A DNA stretch of 64,000 bases, taken from positions 233,451,836 through 233,515,835 of the forward strand of contig OY821518.1 in assembly GCA_963682025.1 (NCBI GenBank). The letters are read 5' to 3'. Under the pieces are notes generated by a model that worked only from the letters and a program-made list of their open reading frames with translations, had not been told where the DNA came from and ran no database searches. The position numbers and the translations under genes are program-made. This document shows positions 35,228 to 47,665 of the stretch, one piece after another. The stretch is from Cordilura impudica. Its lineage: Eukaryota; Arthropoda; Insecta; Diptera; Scathophagidae. Each line of letters begins with the position of its first letter. Within the stretch, counting starts at the first letter, position 1.

Positions 35228-35330
35228 ATGTGTAAACATTTATGCGCTCAGGGGGGCAAAAATCTAATTCACAATACAATCACAAAAACAGAGTAAGACA
35301 AAAATGGTGTGAGGTATGAGTGTATTGATG
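35228..35330 (-). repeat. Right arm of an inverted repeat
   Basis: CGATGTGTAAACATTTATGC, CAGGGGGGCAAA, TTCACAATACAATCACAAAA, GTGTGAGG: the complement of 33150-33256. It begins exactly where a family A fragment stops, which suggests a transposon terminus here. Confidence 0.8.
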
Positions 35331-37000
35331 TAAAGATTATTGCAGCTAATTCAACTGTTTAAAATCATATCATGAAATGTTTATAGAATTAAAAAAAAAA
35401 GATAATTTATTTGTACAATTTACATTCCTAAGGGCACAAAATTTAAAGCGAAGTAAAAAAAAACTTTATCGCACAATTTTATTAAATTATTTTTTTGTTT
35501 TTATTGAACTTTTCTTGAAATGAGGCATAAATATTGTAAAAAATACAAGGATGTTCTTTTTCCAAATCCAAAAATTTTCACTAACCACAAAATGGCAAAT
35601 TCTTCGGTATACTCCACTGCCATGTAAGCTTTGTTACCTTTCGATCACTTTGCCATTGGTGAGTCTCCTGACAATAATATATTTTTTCTACTTTAACATT
35701 CGGCAACTTAAAGAATAATCTGTCTTTGGTTACACATACGCATGCAGTGATATTGTGTGTGCAATATATATATCTAGCCTTGACAATATAATTGGAACTG
35801 GTATAATATGTCACAACAAAAAGTTTACATCATTTTCAGTTCTACTTATGTCCTTTCGAGTGGCCAAAAGAATCAGTAAAAATACGACAACAATACATCC
35901 GGTACAAACAACTGAATTGTGTTTAATTTCATAATAAAGAATTTGAAATTTCTACAAATGCAAAATGAACAACTCTTTAGAATTTAAAACACAGAACATC
36001 ACTAGAATTTTTTTTTGCAACAATAAGTATATACGCCCCAGTAAACAAGCTTATGTGCTTCGGCTTGTATGCGTAGTAGAAATATATAATAATGAAAGTA
36101 TAGTGTTTGTCCTGAGGTCCCATGATATATACGAAAATAAATTTTATCTTTTTCCTAGATACGAACCATAGGAAAGGTCAATATTTTTTTGTACTGTCAC
36201 TGTCGTAAATTGCATACAATTGAGAATTTCATGTTCAAATTATTGTCCATATGTTGCTACTACCATATCACTTTTTGAATAAAAAAAGGAAACAATATGG
36301 AATGCTTGTCCTTCATTTTAGGAGTTTTCATAATGCAAGAAAAAATTGTTTCATTTTTCTAATCAGTTCAGAAAAAATTGTATGATGAGATTTGTTTTTT
36401 TTTTTTCAATGGAAATTTCAAATGAAAAATATTTTTCGTTGCTCTTTGAAATTTAAGTTTGTTATACAAATATAGACAATTAGTTTGATAGAAAAATAAA
36501 ACAAAGGATGCAAAACAATAAAGCCTTTCATGGAAAATTAGCTACAGAAATGCATAGCATTAATTCTGTGGAAAATTACCCTGGAAACAGATGTTGATTG
36601 GTTAGATATAAAAAATTTTTGAAAAGACTCTTAGATCTAATCATTGTTCAATCTCAGTGTACACCTTAACGAAAATAGAAGTACAAAATAGTTTTAAAAC
36701 GCCTAAGGCATCCATTGAAAAATCACGCCAAAGAGTAAGCAATGTTTTTTTATAAGTATGAATACACCAAACACTATGTATATGCCAGTTATATTAACAA
36801 TTGCAAGGAAGGTCTCATGGTGAAGCACTAGCAGATCGCAATGAAACTCGGATATATTATAGAAAACGCAAAAATAAGTGACCCTTATTTAAAGTTAACT
36901 ACCCAATCTTATATTTTGTTATGCGTTAGTCGGAAAATAAAAATTTGTTTGAAAATTCAAGGTTAAGTGGCATATATGATGACAATTTTCCCAACTAGCT
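35331..37000. other. No gene recognised
   Basis: Small ORFs at 35581-35814 (minus) and 35965-36171 (plus) have no motif I recognise and no compositional support. The rest is AT-rich with T-runs. This is one of few stretches without an obvious transposon. Confidence 0.4.
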
Positions 37001-37010
37001 ACAAGGAATT

Positions 37011-39571
37011 CGTAGTAGTAGTAGTAGTAGTATTTATTTTATTTTCAGCAATATACATATATAAAATAATTACAAAATAAAATAAAAGTTAAAAATAAAA
37101 TAAAAGGTAAAAAAACCATATGCGACTCTGGCTATCGTACGCCGCTTATAAAAATTTAATTTCCTAATCGAGATAAATGTTTTTATGTATTAAACTCTGT
37201 TATCAAAAAGTTTCTGTAATTTATACATATTTTTATATAATTTGCTAAGAGATTCCAATTTGAATTTACACCATTTAATATATTTAAGATTTCGTCTTCT
37301 GTAAGGTAAGCTTTACTGAAGTACATAATTCTGAATTCTTTTAGCGTTTTACAACGACCAAGAAAATGTTCTATATTTTCAATTTCCCTTGAATTACATA
37401 AAGAGCATAATTTAGACAAATTCGTTTCAAAGCGGTTAACATTTAATTTTATCAAATCACTTCGTGCTTTAATAATCCAAGTTATATTTTCTAGTTTAAT
37501 TTCATTAGATATGTATTTATTCCCTTCAATTGCATTTAGTTTTGAATATATCCTGGTTGTTAGAGCCTTTTTGTTGCAAATTTGCCCTTGATATTTTGAC
37601 TTCAAGGAGATTAAAATGTTTTTTCTATTGTTATTCCATTGTTGTTTATTAATGTTCGCTTCTGTCCAATTAATTTCAAATTCTAATCCGAGCTTGTTAA
37701 GCTCAATTACCCAAAGCAGATTTTTTTGAATCAATAGTTTAGAAAATTGATAAGGCAACCGATTTTCTCCGTAATCAAACAGGGTTTGTTGATATATCTC
37801 ATATGTAGATCTAAGGTGTATAAATGACCATTTTCCATACCTGTTTCGGATAATAACACATAAGTTGGTGTGAAGCTTGGGAGCCGCAAGATTTTCTTTA
37901 TAAAATATATTTGTAGCTTATCAACATACTCAAAATTTGTAAACCCCCATATTTGGGCTGCATACGATTGCACTGACCTGCATACTGCAAGGAATAATTT
38001 CCATTTAGAAGCAATTGATATTGTGTTTTTATTTAAAAAGTTTTGCCATGTTAAGTTGATACTATTTTTTGCTGCTATGTTTCTTTGTTCAATATGCTTT
38101 GTAAATACCATTTTTGGTGTAAGCCAAACTCCTAGGTAACAGTATTCTGAAACTATTTTGATTTCTTGGCTATTAAGATACCATTTTTCTTTACTAGACA
38201 ATCTTCCCCCTTTTCTGAAAACCATAATTTCTGACTTATCCAAGTTTATTTCAACATTCCATGTTTTACAATAGTCTTCAAGTTTTTGGATCATTTTCTG
38301 CAGCACTTTTACATCATCTGCTAAAATCACTATGTCGTCTGCATATAATAACAATCTTATGTTAATGTTTTCAACGTATATTCCACCTTCTAAGCAATCA
38401 TGCAAATCATTAAGGTATAAGGCAAATAGTAAATGTGATAGCAAACACCCCTGCTTTACACCACTTTCTGTAGCAAATGACTTTGATAGCTCACTACCTG
38501 TCCAAACTGATGTCCGCGTTTTTTCATAGATACATTCTATAAACTTAACAACTTTTGATGAGGCACCCAATGTATGCAACTTATAAATTAAAGCATTTCT
38601 TGACACTTTATCAAATGCTGCTTTGAAATCTACGAAAAAGGCATATGTTTTCCTTTTATTCGCAAAATTCAGATGCATCATAGATGTTAAATTATATATA
38701 TTATCTGCTGTTGAATAGTTTTTACGAAATCCTGCTTGGAATTCATTCATAATGTTGTTACGTTCAACCCAATTTGAGAGTCTTTCATTTATTAATTCCA
38801 TCATAAGTTTCGTTCATGAATAAGTAAACAGTTCATGAATGATATACCACGATAATTATTTGGTAATGAAGTATCGCCTTTTTTATAGATTGGATAAATA
38901 ATACTCAAATTAAACGAATCATCAACACTGCATCGATCAAATAATACATTACAAGTTTTTGTTATCTCTTCCAACAGTTCGTCTGGTGCATTTTTATAGA
39001 ACTCATACGGAACTCTATCTTCTCCTGGAGCTTTATTAGTTTTAGTTTTACTCAGCACTTGTTTAATTTCTGATACTGATATTATCTTGTCCAAGTCATA
39101 ATTACTTGTATAAAAGTATGCATATTGCATTTCTACTATATTTTGAATCGGGTTTAACAATTGCTTGAAATAAATCCTAAAGTCTTCTGCCTGAATAGCT
39201 AATTCTGTTGGTAAATCATCATTACGTATCTCCTTGGCAATTTTCCACCAATCTTTGCTGGTTTGCACATTCTCTATTTTTTCAACTAGTTTTTGGCTAT
39301 AACTTTGTTGGGCTTCACGACATACTTCTTTATATTTTTTATTAGCTTTCAGATACTTGTCCTTATTTTCATTACTTCCATTGTCTCTATATTCTTGAAG
39401 TCTTTTAAAGGAAGTATTTCTTGCAATGTAGCATTTTATAGTAAACCACTTTTGTTTTTGAGGGACTTTAAACCCGTTTTTATATATTTTACCATATGAA
39501 TTCTTTATTACTTTAGTTAGTTCACCAAAGCTCATATACTCTTTTTCTTGTTGTGTTTTTGTTGACTGTTG
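37011..39571 (-). mobile_element. 5'-truncated LINE with trinucleotide tail and 10-bp target duplication
   Basis: Target duplication ACAAGGAATT at 37001-37010 and 39572-39581, perfect. The 3' end (low coordinate, minus strand) is a (CTA)n tract at 37012-37031 rather than poly(A). 2561 bp. Only RT and C-terminal domains are present; the endonuclease and ORF1 are missing. Clade not resolved. Confidence 0.9.
37183..39535 (-). pseudogene. LINE reverse transcriptase, broken
   Basis: Segments 39535-38801, 38804-37731 and 37758-37183. The first has the linker and NKAPGEDRVPYEFYKNAP, then LSIIYPIYKKGDTSLPNNYR. The second has EFQAGFRKNYSTADNIYNLT, motif A FFVDFKAAFDKV, SGVKQGCLLSHLLFALYLND, an intact LLLYADDIVIL (motif C) and the thumb. 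The third ends with a CSLCNSREIENIEHFLGRC zinc cluster, common at LINE C-termini. Frameshifts lie at about 38800 (a small insertion with a duplicated TTCATGAAT) and about 37745. The catalytic core is intact. No RNase H was seen. Confidence 0.85.
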
Positions 39572-39919
39572 ACAAGGAATTTAATGTCGTGGTTCTCAAC
39601 CCGGAGTTTTTGCGCATAAGCATATAAAATACTCTTTTTATGCCTACTATCAAGAATGTATTGGATGAAAAAAAAATTATTTAATTAAATACAAAAAAAA
39701 TATATATTGTGGCTCGCTGTTATACCATTGGGGTATATTTTTCCCTCCCTACTGATGTGGAATCAGACGCCTATGACATTTCGCATACCCATTTATTAAT
39801 AGACTGTCCCTAAAATTTATGATACGACTGTGTTTTACAAGTTACATATTACCTGGTTTGTCATTCCCAAAACATCAACAAATTAGAGATTAATTTTATA
39901 TATTCGTATATTCAATTTC

Positions 39920-40708
39920 AACAAGTAAGAAAATTATAGTCGGTCTAGACCGACTATACGATACCCTTGCGCTTAGAGATCCTATCTCTCAGGACCAACT
40001 AACAGCATATAAAAAATAAGCATAAACCAAATTTGAGTGGGATTTTTTTTAATTTTTTTGGCTGCAGATATGAAAAAGTTCATATTGGATACTATGTCTA
40101 TATGGGGACTATGCCCAAAAATGGACCGATTCTGACCATGTTTGGTAAGGTCTCTTGTATTTTGCAAAAATATATACAAACAACATTTGAGAAGAATCAG
40201 TGCAATATTTTTGTTTTTTGATAGGTTTAAGTGAAGATCGGGAAGCAGCTATATATGGGGCCTATGACTAACAGTTCCCAGGCATAATTTTTAGACTACT
40301 CATTAGTGGATATAATAAACGCATACAAACCCAATTTGAGTAAGATCTATATGACAATTTGGATCTTATGGCAATTTGTGTCGATTTCATAGGGGTCATT
40401 TGTATGGGGGCTAGATCTGAACATGGACCGATTCTCACCAATTTCAATAGCGTTCATCCCATGGCCGATAAAAGATCAAATACCAAATTTCATCAAAATA
40501 TATTCATATTGGGACCTTCAGTTTGATTACAAGCTTTACATGAACACACAGACGGCCGGACGGACGGACGGACATCGTTAAATCGAATCAGTTAGTGATT
40601 CTGATTAGATCGGTATAATTAAAGATGGGTCTAGGTCAAATATTTTTGGTAGTTACAAACAGCACCACAAAGCCATTATACCAAAGCAACATAGTGGTAT
40701 AGGGTATA
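39920..40708 (-). repeat. Family A repeat, copy A3
   Basis: AACAAGTAAGAAAATTATAG start (3' end of the element), the ATAGTCGGTCT palindrome, GGACGGACGGACATCG core near 40560, GGGTATA at the other end. First of three head-to-tail copies. Confidence 0.93.
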
Positions 40709-41482
40709 ATTATAGTCGGTCTAGACTGACTATACGATACCCTATACCATGCGTTTAGAGACCCTATCTCTCAGGCCCAACTAACTGGATATAGAAAATA
40801 AGCATAAACCAAATTTGAGTGGGATTTTTATTAATTTTTTCGGCTGCAGATACGAAAAAGTTCATATCTGATGCTTATATGGGGACTAGGCCCAAAAATG
40901 GACGGATCCTGACCATGTTTGGTAAAGTCTCTTGTATTTTGCAAAAATATATACAAACAAAATTTGAGAAGAATCAGTGCAATATTTTTGTTTTTTGATA
41001 GGTTTAAGTGAAGATCGGGAAGCAGCTCTATATGGGGCCTATGACTAGCAGTTCCCATGCATCATTTTTAGACTACTCATTAGTGGATATAATAAATGCA
41101 TACAAACCCAATTTGAGTAAGATCTATATGACAATTTGGATCTTATGGCAATTTATGTCGATTTCATAGGGGTTTTTTGTATGGGGGCTAGGTCTGAACA
41201 TGGACCGATTCTCACCAATATCAACAGCGTTCATCCCATGGCCGATAGAAGATCAAATACCAAATTTCATCAAAATATATTCATATTTGCGACCTGCAGT
41301 TTGATTACAAGCTTTACATGGACACACAGACGGACGGACGGACGGACATCGTTTAATCGAATCAGATAGTGATTCTGATTCGATCGGTATAAATAAAGAT
41401 GGGTGTAGGTCAAATAATATTGGTTGTTACAAACAGCAGCACAAAGTCATTATACCCAAACCACATAGTGGTATAGGGTATA
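40709..41482 (-). repeat. Family A repeat, copy A4
   Basis: Abuts A3 with no spacer and lacks the AACAAGTAAGAA tip. Otherwise complete, ending CACATAGTGGTATAGGGTAT. GGACGGACGGACGGACATCG core at 41331-41350. Confidence 0.93.
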
Positions 41483-41868
41483 AAAATTTAAGAGTTTATT
41501 AAGCTAAATAGAATTTCTCATAGTAAGAGAATTAATAGTAAAAGATCTTAAAAAAAACAAGTAAGAAAATTATAGTCGGTCTAGACCGACTATATGATAC
41601 CCTATACCATGCGTTTATAAACCCTATCTCTTAGGCCCAACTAAAACTGGACATTGAAAATAAGCAAAAACCAAATTTGAGTGGGATTTTTATTAATTTT
41701 TTTGGCTGCAGATATGAAAAAGTTCATATCGGATGCTATATCTATAAAGGGACTAGGTCCAAAAATGGACCGAACCACATAGTGGTATAGGGTATAAAAA
41801 TTTAAGAGTTTATTAAGCGAAATAGAATTTCTCATAGTAAGAGAATTAATAGTAAAAGATCTTAAGAA
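41483..41868. repeat. Duplicated 70-bp spacer with internally deleted family A copy A5
   Basis: The spacer AAATTTAAGAGTTTATTAAG...AATAGTAAAAGATCTTAA occurs at 41483-41553 and 41797-41866 with a single clear mismatch. Between them, A5 (41556-41796) keeps both ends but lost about 530 bp between AAAATGGACCG and AACCACATAG. The unit (A plus spacer) was duplicated in tandem, then one unit deleted internally. Confidence 0.9.
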
Positions 41869-42111
41869 AAAAAAAATGTGTTAAGGAATTTAATATTAAA
41901 AGCTTACAATGAGAACATTTTAATTATGTCTTTGAAATTTGGAATTGGACAGGCTAATGTACAATGATTGAATAAGGTTGACTTAATAAGAGATAAGAGT
42001 GACTTACAGCATTCAAGGTATTGTTGGTTCGATTTCCTTCGTTCCATATGTTGGGCCCAGCACAGAGTTGAAGGAGAATTAGATGTTTGCATTGGTTTTT
42101 TTTTGCTTTTT
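41869..42111. other. No gene recognised
   Basis: 243 bp of sequence without repeats that I recognise; short ORFs on both strands overlap and are not supported. Confidence 0.4.
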
Positions 42112-45045
42112 TATACCCTCCACTCCAGTGTGCAGAGGGTATATATAAGTTTGTCATTCCATTTGTAATAATTAGAAAAAAAAATCTGGACCCCATAAAA
42201 TATATATATTTGTGATCCTTATAACAAGCGGAGTTGATATAGCGATGTCCGTCTGTCCGTCTGTCCGGCTGTCCGTCTGTCCGTCTGTCCGTCTGTGGAA
42301 ATCACGATGACGGCTTCAATCGGGCAACTAGGTTGCTCTTTGGTATAAAAAATGATTCACTAACATCCTGAGAAACTTGCTGTTTAAAATCGTCCAAATC
42401 GGTTTATCAGGTCCCGAGAATTGAACGATGGAGTGAAAAAAGTCTTGAAAAAATATGATTTGCCTATGTTGTTCCTGTCACAATAACGTTCTCAATAGGA
42501 CAGCTAGGGCACCTGCTGTTAGTGAGAATGATACATCAATATCATGAGAAGGTTTCTGCTTTTTAAATCGTGACAAGAGGTTTCATAGGTGCCGAGAAAT
42601 CACTGAAAAGGTAAAAAAATATGATGTTTTCCTATATTGTTATTCTAAATTTTTGTATTTTGTCACAGCTGTACTTGTTGTTTTTATGGTCGTTGTGGTA
42701 ATAATATAAAAATTCATCAACATCAATATTTTATGGTGTAATATTTAAGTTAGTTAATTAATAAAAGAAACTATATAAAATCAATATCAATATTCTGCGA
42801 TTTTTACAAGATCACAAATTATTACAAATTGATACATACTACTGTTGCAAATATCAAATTACTACAAATAACATTCATATATTCTGTATATGTATATCGA
42901 TAATAAGCGCATATTAAAAATAATATAAATATAAATTATTTTATTTATACAAAATACTGCCATTTTTAGGGTTGCAAAAAATAGTATGATTTTAAGGGTT
43001 CTACTTTTAGTACATACTTGCATTCAAAAGTAGTAGTGAAACCATAAAATTCTACCCTGTAAAAAATTGGTGTTTTAAAAAAAATTTTTTTTGTGAGATG
43101 ATAATAATAATATGAATAATACTTAATTATAATACATTTCTAAAATTTATTACTTAATGTTCAGCAAATACCATTCCCGGACTACCGAGAATTTAATGCA
43201 CGAATTATTCGCATTAGGAATAATCGCGGAGCTCAGCTCAATCGAAGTGCAATGATCGAGCCTCGCCCTGGGAAACATTTGTTCATGCTTCCCTTTGCAC
43301 AAACGCCATTCCCAACTACCAAATATTGTAGACATGACCTTTCCACATCAGGAATAGTCGCGGAGCTCAACTCAATCAATGTGCAATGATTAAGCTTCGC
43401 ACTGGGAAATTTGTATTCATTCATTTGTTAGCACAAACCGAACTTCTTATGGCACATTAAAAATAAACTAATTGAGAAGTACAATTCATCATTACGCTGT
43501 ATTATAATACTATTTTCTTATTTTACTACTAGCTAGTAAACAAAATGATCGTATCATTGTGAAAGAAATAGAATTGAAATTGTGTGCAGACTTGTTTTAC
43601 TTAAAAAACTGTTTCAACAGATAGTGAATAAAATCCCAGTAAACATTTTATGCAATAAGTGATCATGTGGAGTCTTTTTTGACTCCTCTGTGCTATTAAA
43701 ACAGTCATAAATGCGCTCTTTTGCTGATCACAAAATATTCTTTTATTCGGAGGAAATATTACCTTACCCCCGACTCTTCTCGAGAACCTTTTTTATCCAA
43801 TTTACTGAGTAGTTCCGACTTATTTTTGAGTCGTATTTAATGTCATTTTTCTATAAATCACTTTTTAAGCGTAAGTAAAAATCATTTCTTAGTCCTTTTC
43901 TAATACCGCATGTGATTAATCAGTTTTTAATCACCAAAAGTGCTCGAAGAAGGCACAGTAAGATGTTAAAACAATCTTCGAAATGACTACTGGGATATCG
44001 TATATTTTTGTTTACACACACTTATACATAATGGCACCAGTTAGCCGAACTCTCTCATGAAACACATAGACGACAGCGGCTACACGACTACAGCCTGTCA
44101 AAAATAAAATACACACGTTTCTATGAAAACAATTATTTTGACACCAACACAGCTACACGACTACATGACCACTTTTATTTTTGTTGGCTACAAAATAAAA
44201 ATACTGTTGACAATATAACAAAATATGTAAAAGATATTAGTGCCATGAAATATTTTATTTTGTTGAAAAAATTAATCGCAAAATGAAACGCTACAATAAT
44301 TCTATTAATAAGTAAATTTATTTATTTATTTTTACGTTATAATAATGCATTATAAATAAGTAATATATTTAAGACAATAAAGTAAAAAAAAAATATAATT
44401 GGCACTACTGAAATAAAATATAATTGGCAGTTGGTAATAAACTTGCAAAAGGAGAAGAAGTTTTTCAACTCAACGCAACCACCTAATTAAAATTTTAAAA
44501 TTTCCCAGAAGATGATCTGCGAAGCAGATCGAAATATCGGAAGAATAAAAACAGCGAAATAAAATATAAAAACTTCTTGGTTTTTAATTTTTTTATTTCA
44601 TTATTTATGACCTAAAACCAAACAATTACACAACACAAAGATACATATTTTTAATTTTAAAGTTTAAAATTGAAATATATATAATATTAAGTTGTTAAAA
44701 AAAAATTTGCAAAAAATCCCTACAATTCGACAAAAGTAAGAAATCTTTTGCATTAAACACATACATACATGGACGCAAATCCATTTATAAATATAAGACG
44801 TGGACAAGTATTCCGAAAAAGATCCGAAATTAAAAAATATATTTTGTTTACTATCTTCTATTGACTTTAAAATTGTTGAACGTAAATGCTGAAAATTCAG
44901 AGTGTTTGTTGTAATAAATTACTAAATTGATCAAATTATTTACATTTTCAAATATTTTATTTACATTTGTTACAAATAGTGCAAGAAAACCTAGGTGGAG
45001 GGTATCAAAGATTCGGCATAGCCGAATTTAACGCTCTTACTTGTT
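42112..45045 (+). mobile_element. Repeat B2, chimeric copy of the 3-kb element
   Basis: The first 620 bp match B3: 5' hairpin TATACCCTCCACTCC...GGGTATA and a (GTCCGTCT)n core at 42247-42295. The last 100 bp match too: GATTCGGCATAGCCGAAT then CTCTTACTTGTT. The region from about 42980 to 44900 is not shared with B1 or B3, so the termini carry a different interior. 2934 bp, no substantial ORF. Confidence 0.8.
43168..43437. repeat. 134-bp tandem duplication in B2
   Basis: GGAATAATCGCGGAGCTCAG at 43217 recurs as GGAATAGTCGCGGAGCTCAA at 43351. Similarity extends over about 120 bp (CAATGATCGAGC / CAATGATTAAGC, CTGGGAAA). On the minus strand each unit reads a similar short peptide (LDHCTSIELSSAIIP / LNHCTLIELSSATIP), but the 134-bp period breaks the frame. 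Confidence 0.8.
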
Positions 45046-45752
45046 TTTTTTTTGCTTTTTCTGTTTAAGAAAGAAGTTAATTTTTTTTTTTTTGTTATTA
45101 ACAAAATGATACTCTCAAATAAAGATACATCATACAGTGGATGGACACCAAATGGTGGACATATAATACATTATCTTGTTAATGTTAATAATTTTTTTTT
45201 TGTACTGAATTCAAGTATTATTTTCAGATTATAATGTAATGTAAAAATACCTTAGGTTATTTTATAAGATTCATATTAGATAATAATTTCAAATGGATTA
45301 TAGTTTTAGACAGTGATATATAAATATATTTATATGATTAGTATAATTAAGAAAAAAAGTCTTAATTAATTAGTTAAGTCTTTAATTCATGTGGTTAATG
45401 AAATAGTATTTTTTTTGAGATTTTTTTTTTTCGGGCTAATTATGGTCAATTAAATATTAAGATGATAATAAAAAAAAAAATTCAAATTATTACATCCTTT
45501 TCACTCGACGTTTCGTTGACGGTATTTCAACTTCTTCTGGAGTGTGAACTTTATTTATTTGATTTTATTTTATTACATTGTCAAGTATTAAATTTGTATA
45601 AAAAACTGGACATCACAACACAAAATTTTAATAAATTTAATAAATAATTACAATTTTAAAAAATCACAGTTTAACCTAACAACTAGTATCACAGATTGTT
45701 TTTATTATTATTTTGTTTTATATAAAATTTTGCTTAAAAATTAGGTAATTTT
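45046..45752. other. No gene recognised
   Basis: AT-rich with several T-runs. Minus strand at 45490-45545 has CCAGAAGAAGTTGA, a loop, TCAAC, GAAACGTCG, a hairpin motif also seen near 22515 and 44505 (see findings). Confidence 0.5.
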
Positions 45753-46526
45753 TATACCCTATACCACTATGTGGTTTGGGTATAATGACTTTGTGCTGCT
45801 GTTTGTAACAACCAAAAATATTTGACCTAGACCCATCTTTAATTATACCGATCGAATCAGAATCACTTTCTGAGTTGATTTAACATTGTCCGTCCGTCCG
45901 TCTGTGTGTCCATGTAAAGCTTGTAATCAAACTGCAGGTCGCAAATATGAATATATTTTGATGAAATTTGGTATATAAGCTTTTATCGGCCATGGGATGA
46001 ACGCTACTGAAATTGGTGAGAATCGGTCCATGTTCAGACCTAGCCCCCATACAAATTACCCATATGAAATCGACATAAATTGCCATAAGATCCAAATTAT
46101 CATATATATGTTACTCAAATTGGGTTTGCATGCGTTCATTACATCCACTAATGAGTAGTCCAAAAATGATCCCTTTGACCCCATATAGAGCTGCTTCCCG
46201 ATCTTCACTTAAATCTATTAAAAAACAAAAATATTGCACTGTTTCTTCTCAAATTTTGTTTGTATATATTTTTGCAAAACACAAGAGACTTTACCAAACA
46301 TGATCAGGATCGGTCCATTTTTGGACCTAGTCCCTTTATAGATATAGCATCCGATATGAACTTTTTCATATCTGCAGCCAAAAAAAATAATAAAAATCCC
46401 ACTCAAATTTGGTTTTTTGCTTATTTTCAATGTCCAGTTAGTTGGGCCTAAGAGATAGGGTTTCTAAACGCATGGTATAGGGTATCGTATAGTCGGTCTA
46501 GACCGATTATAATTTTCTTACTTGTT
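45753..46526 (+). repeat. Family A repeat, copy A6
   Basis: TATACCCTATACCACTATGT start, GTCCGTCCGTCTGTGTGTCC core at 45889, GTCGGTCTAGACCGATTAT near the end, CTTACTTGTT at 46517-46526. Confidence 0.95.
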
Positions 46527-47665
46527 TTTCTTTCTTTTTTTTAAGGTCCAGAAATTTTGAACTTTAAGACTTTTACGTATGCTAATAATTATTAATTATT
46601 TGAAAATATTTTCGCATTTTGCATGTCTGAAAATTTATATGGTTTAAGTTTTGCCTCATATTATCATTTTTCCTTAATAATTTTTGGTTCCAGATGTTTC
46701 GATGTTGATTTTGAGGTGTTGTGTGAGTTTCTTACATTGACGTGTAGGTTTTGACCACATGAGGATTTCGACCACGTTGGGAGTAAAATATATAGAAATG
46801 CAGAACACTGAACTCCTGTCTGTTAATGTATTTTCCGTGTAAAATTTAACAAAAGTAAAATGGTTTCCGAAACTTGGAGATTGGTTATTGAAGTGTGGCG
46901 TAGAGACACAAAATTCCAATTGTAATTTACCTCCTATTAAATTAATAATTAATAATTTACCTCCTATTAAATTAAGAAAACCCGAAGTTCCAAATTTACA
47001 ATACTTACCTTATTTGGTTGTAACTTTTATTTTATTATTATATTTAGCAACAACGTATTGACTATTTATGCAATCACTAAAGATTCTTGCTAACATAACA
47101 CTGTTCAGTTTTAATCTTTTCAACCTTTCACTTAATATTCACACTATGAATGATAGTGAACGAAATATTGTTTTTCTGGTTGACCTTCTGTATTATGTGA
47201 TGTTATCTTAAAGGTGAATTCAAAGTCAGTAAAGAATTCTAGTGGTCATACTTGTTAAAGTAAGACAAAATTATTACCATATAAGGCAACAAAATGAGAT
47301 TAATGAGTTTGGTTTATTTTTTTTTTTTTTTTTGTTTTCGTTTTTGCATTATTTATGCCCTGACATACATACATTTTGCGTATATACTCATTTAGCAAAG
47401 TTCCCAACCTGGAATTTTTAAAATTTCTACCATGCTAGAAAAAGGGAATCTACCAAATTTATATGATACCAAATTTATATTTACAAAGTGCTTTGAATAA
47501 ATGAAATTGTAAGAAGAAAAAAAAAATCGTAACAATTTGCGGGGTAGAAAAGGTAACACAAAGTAGTAAATATTAAATCCAAAGAAATCATATACAAATT
47601 GTACATCATATAACAGGTATTTGCAAACACTATCTCACAGATGATACAACATATTTAGAAAAAAA
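46527..47665. other. No gene recognised
   Basis: A 36-bp-period duplication of AATTTACCTCCTATTAAATT is at 46923-46976. The 81-codon minus-strand ORF at 46674-46919 has no recognisable motif. The rest is AT-rich. Confidence 0.45.

Noticed and set aside
35581..36171. Two short ORFs as host genes
   Set aside because: No motif, no plausible start context, composition like the surrounding AT-rich DNA.
41136..41369. Recurring 60-80 codon ORFs in the A repeats as a conserved gene
   Set aside because: They occur in both orientations of a dispersed element, overlap ORFs on the other strand, lack domains, and copies are too similar to show selection. Kept only as a finding to test.
39920..41796. Long terminal repeats of an LTR retrotransposon
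   Set aside because: The copies are head-to-tail, lack TG...CA ends and a 4-6 bp target duplication, and no gag-pol lies between them.
46674..46919. 81-codon minus-strand ORF
   Set aside because: No similarity recognised and no supporting structure; flanked by a small tandem repeat.
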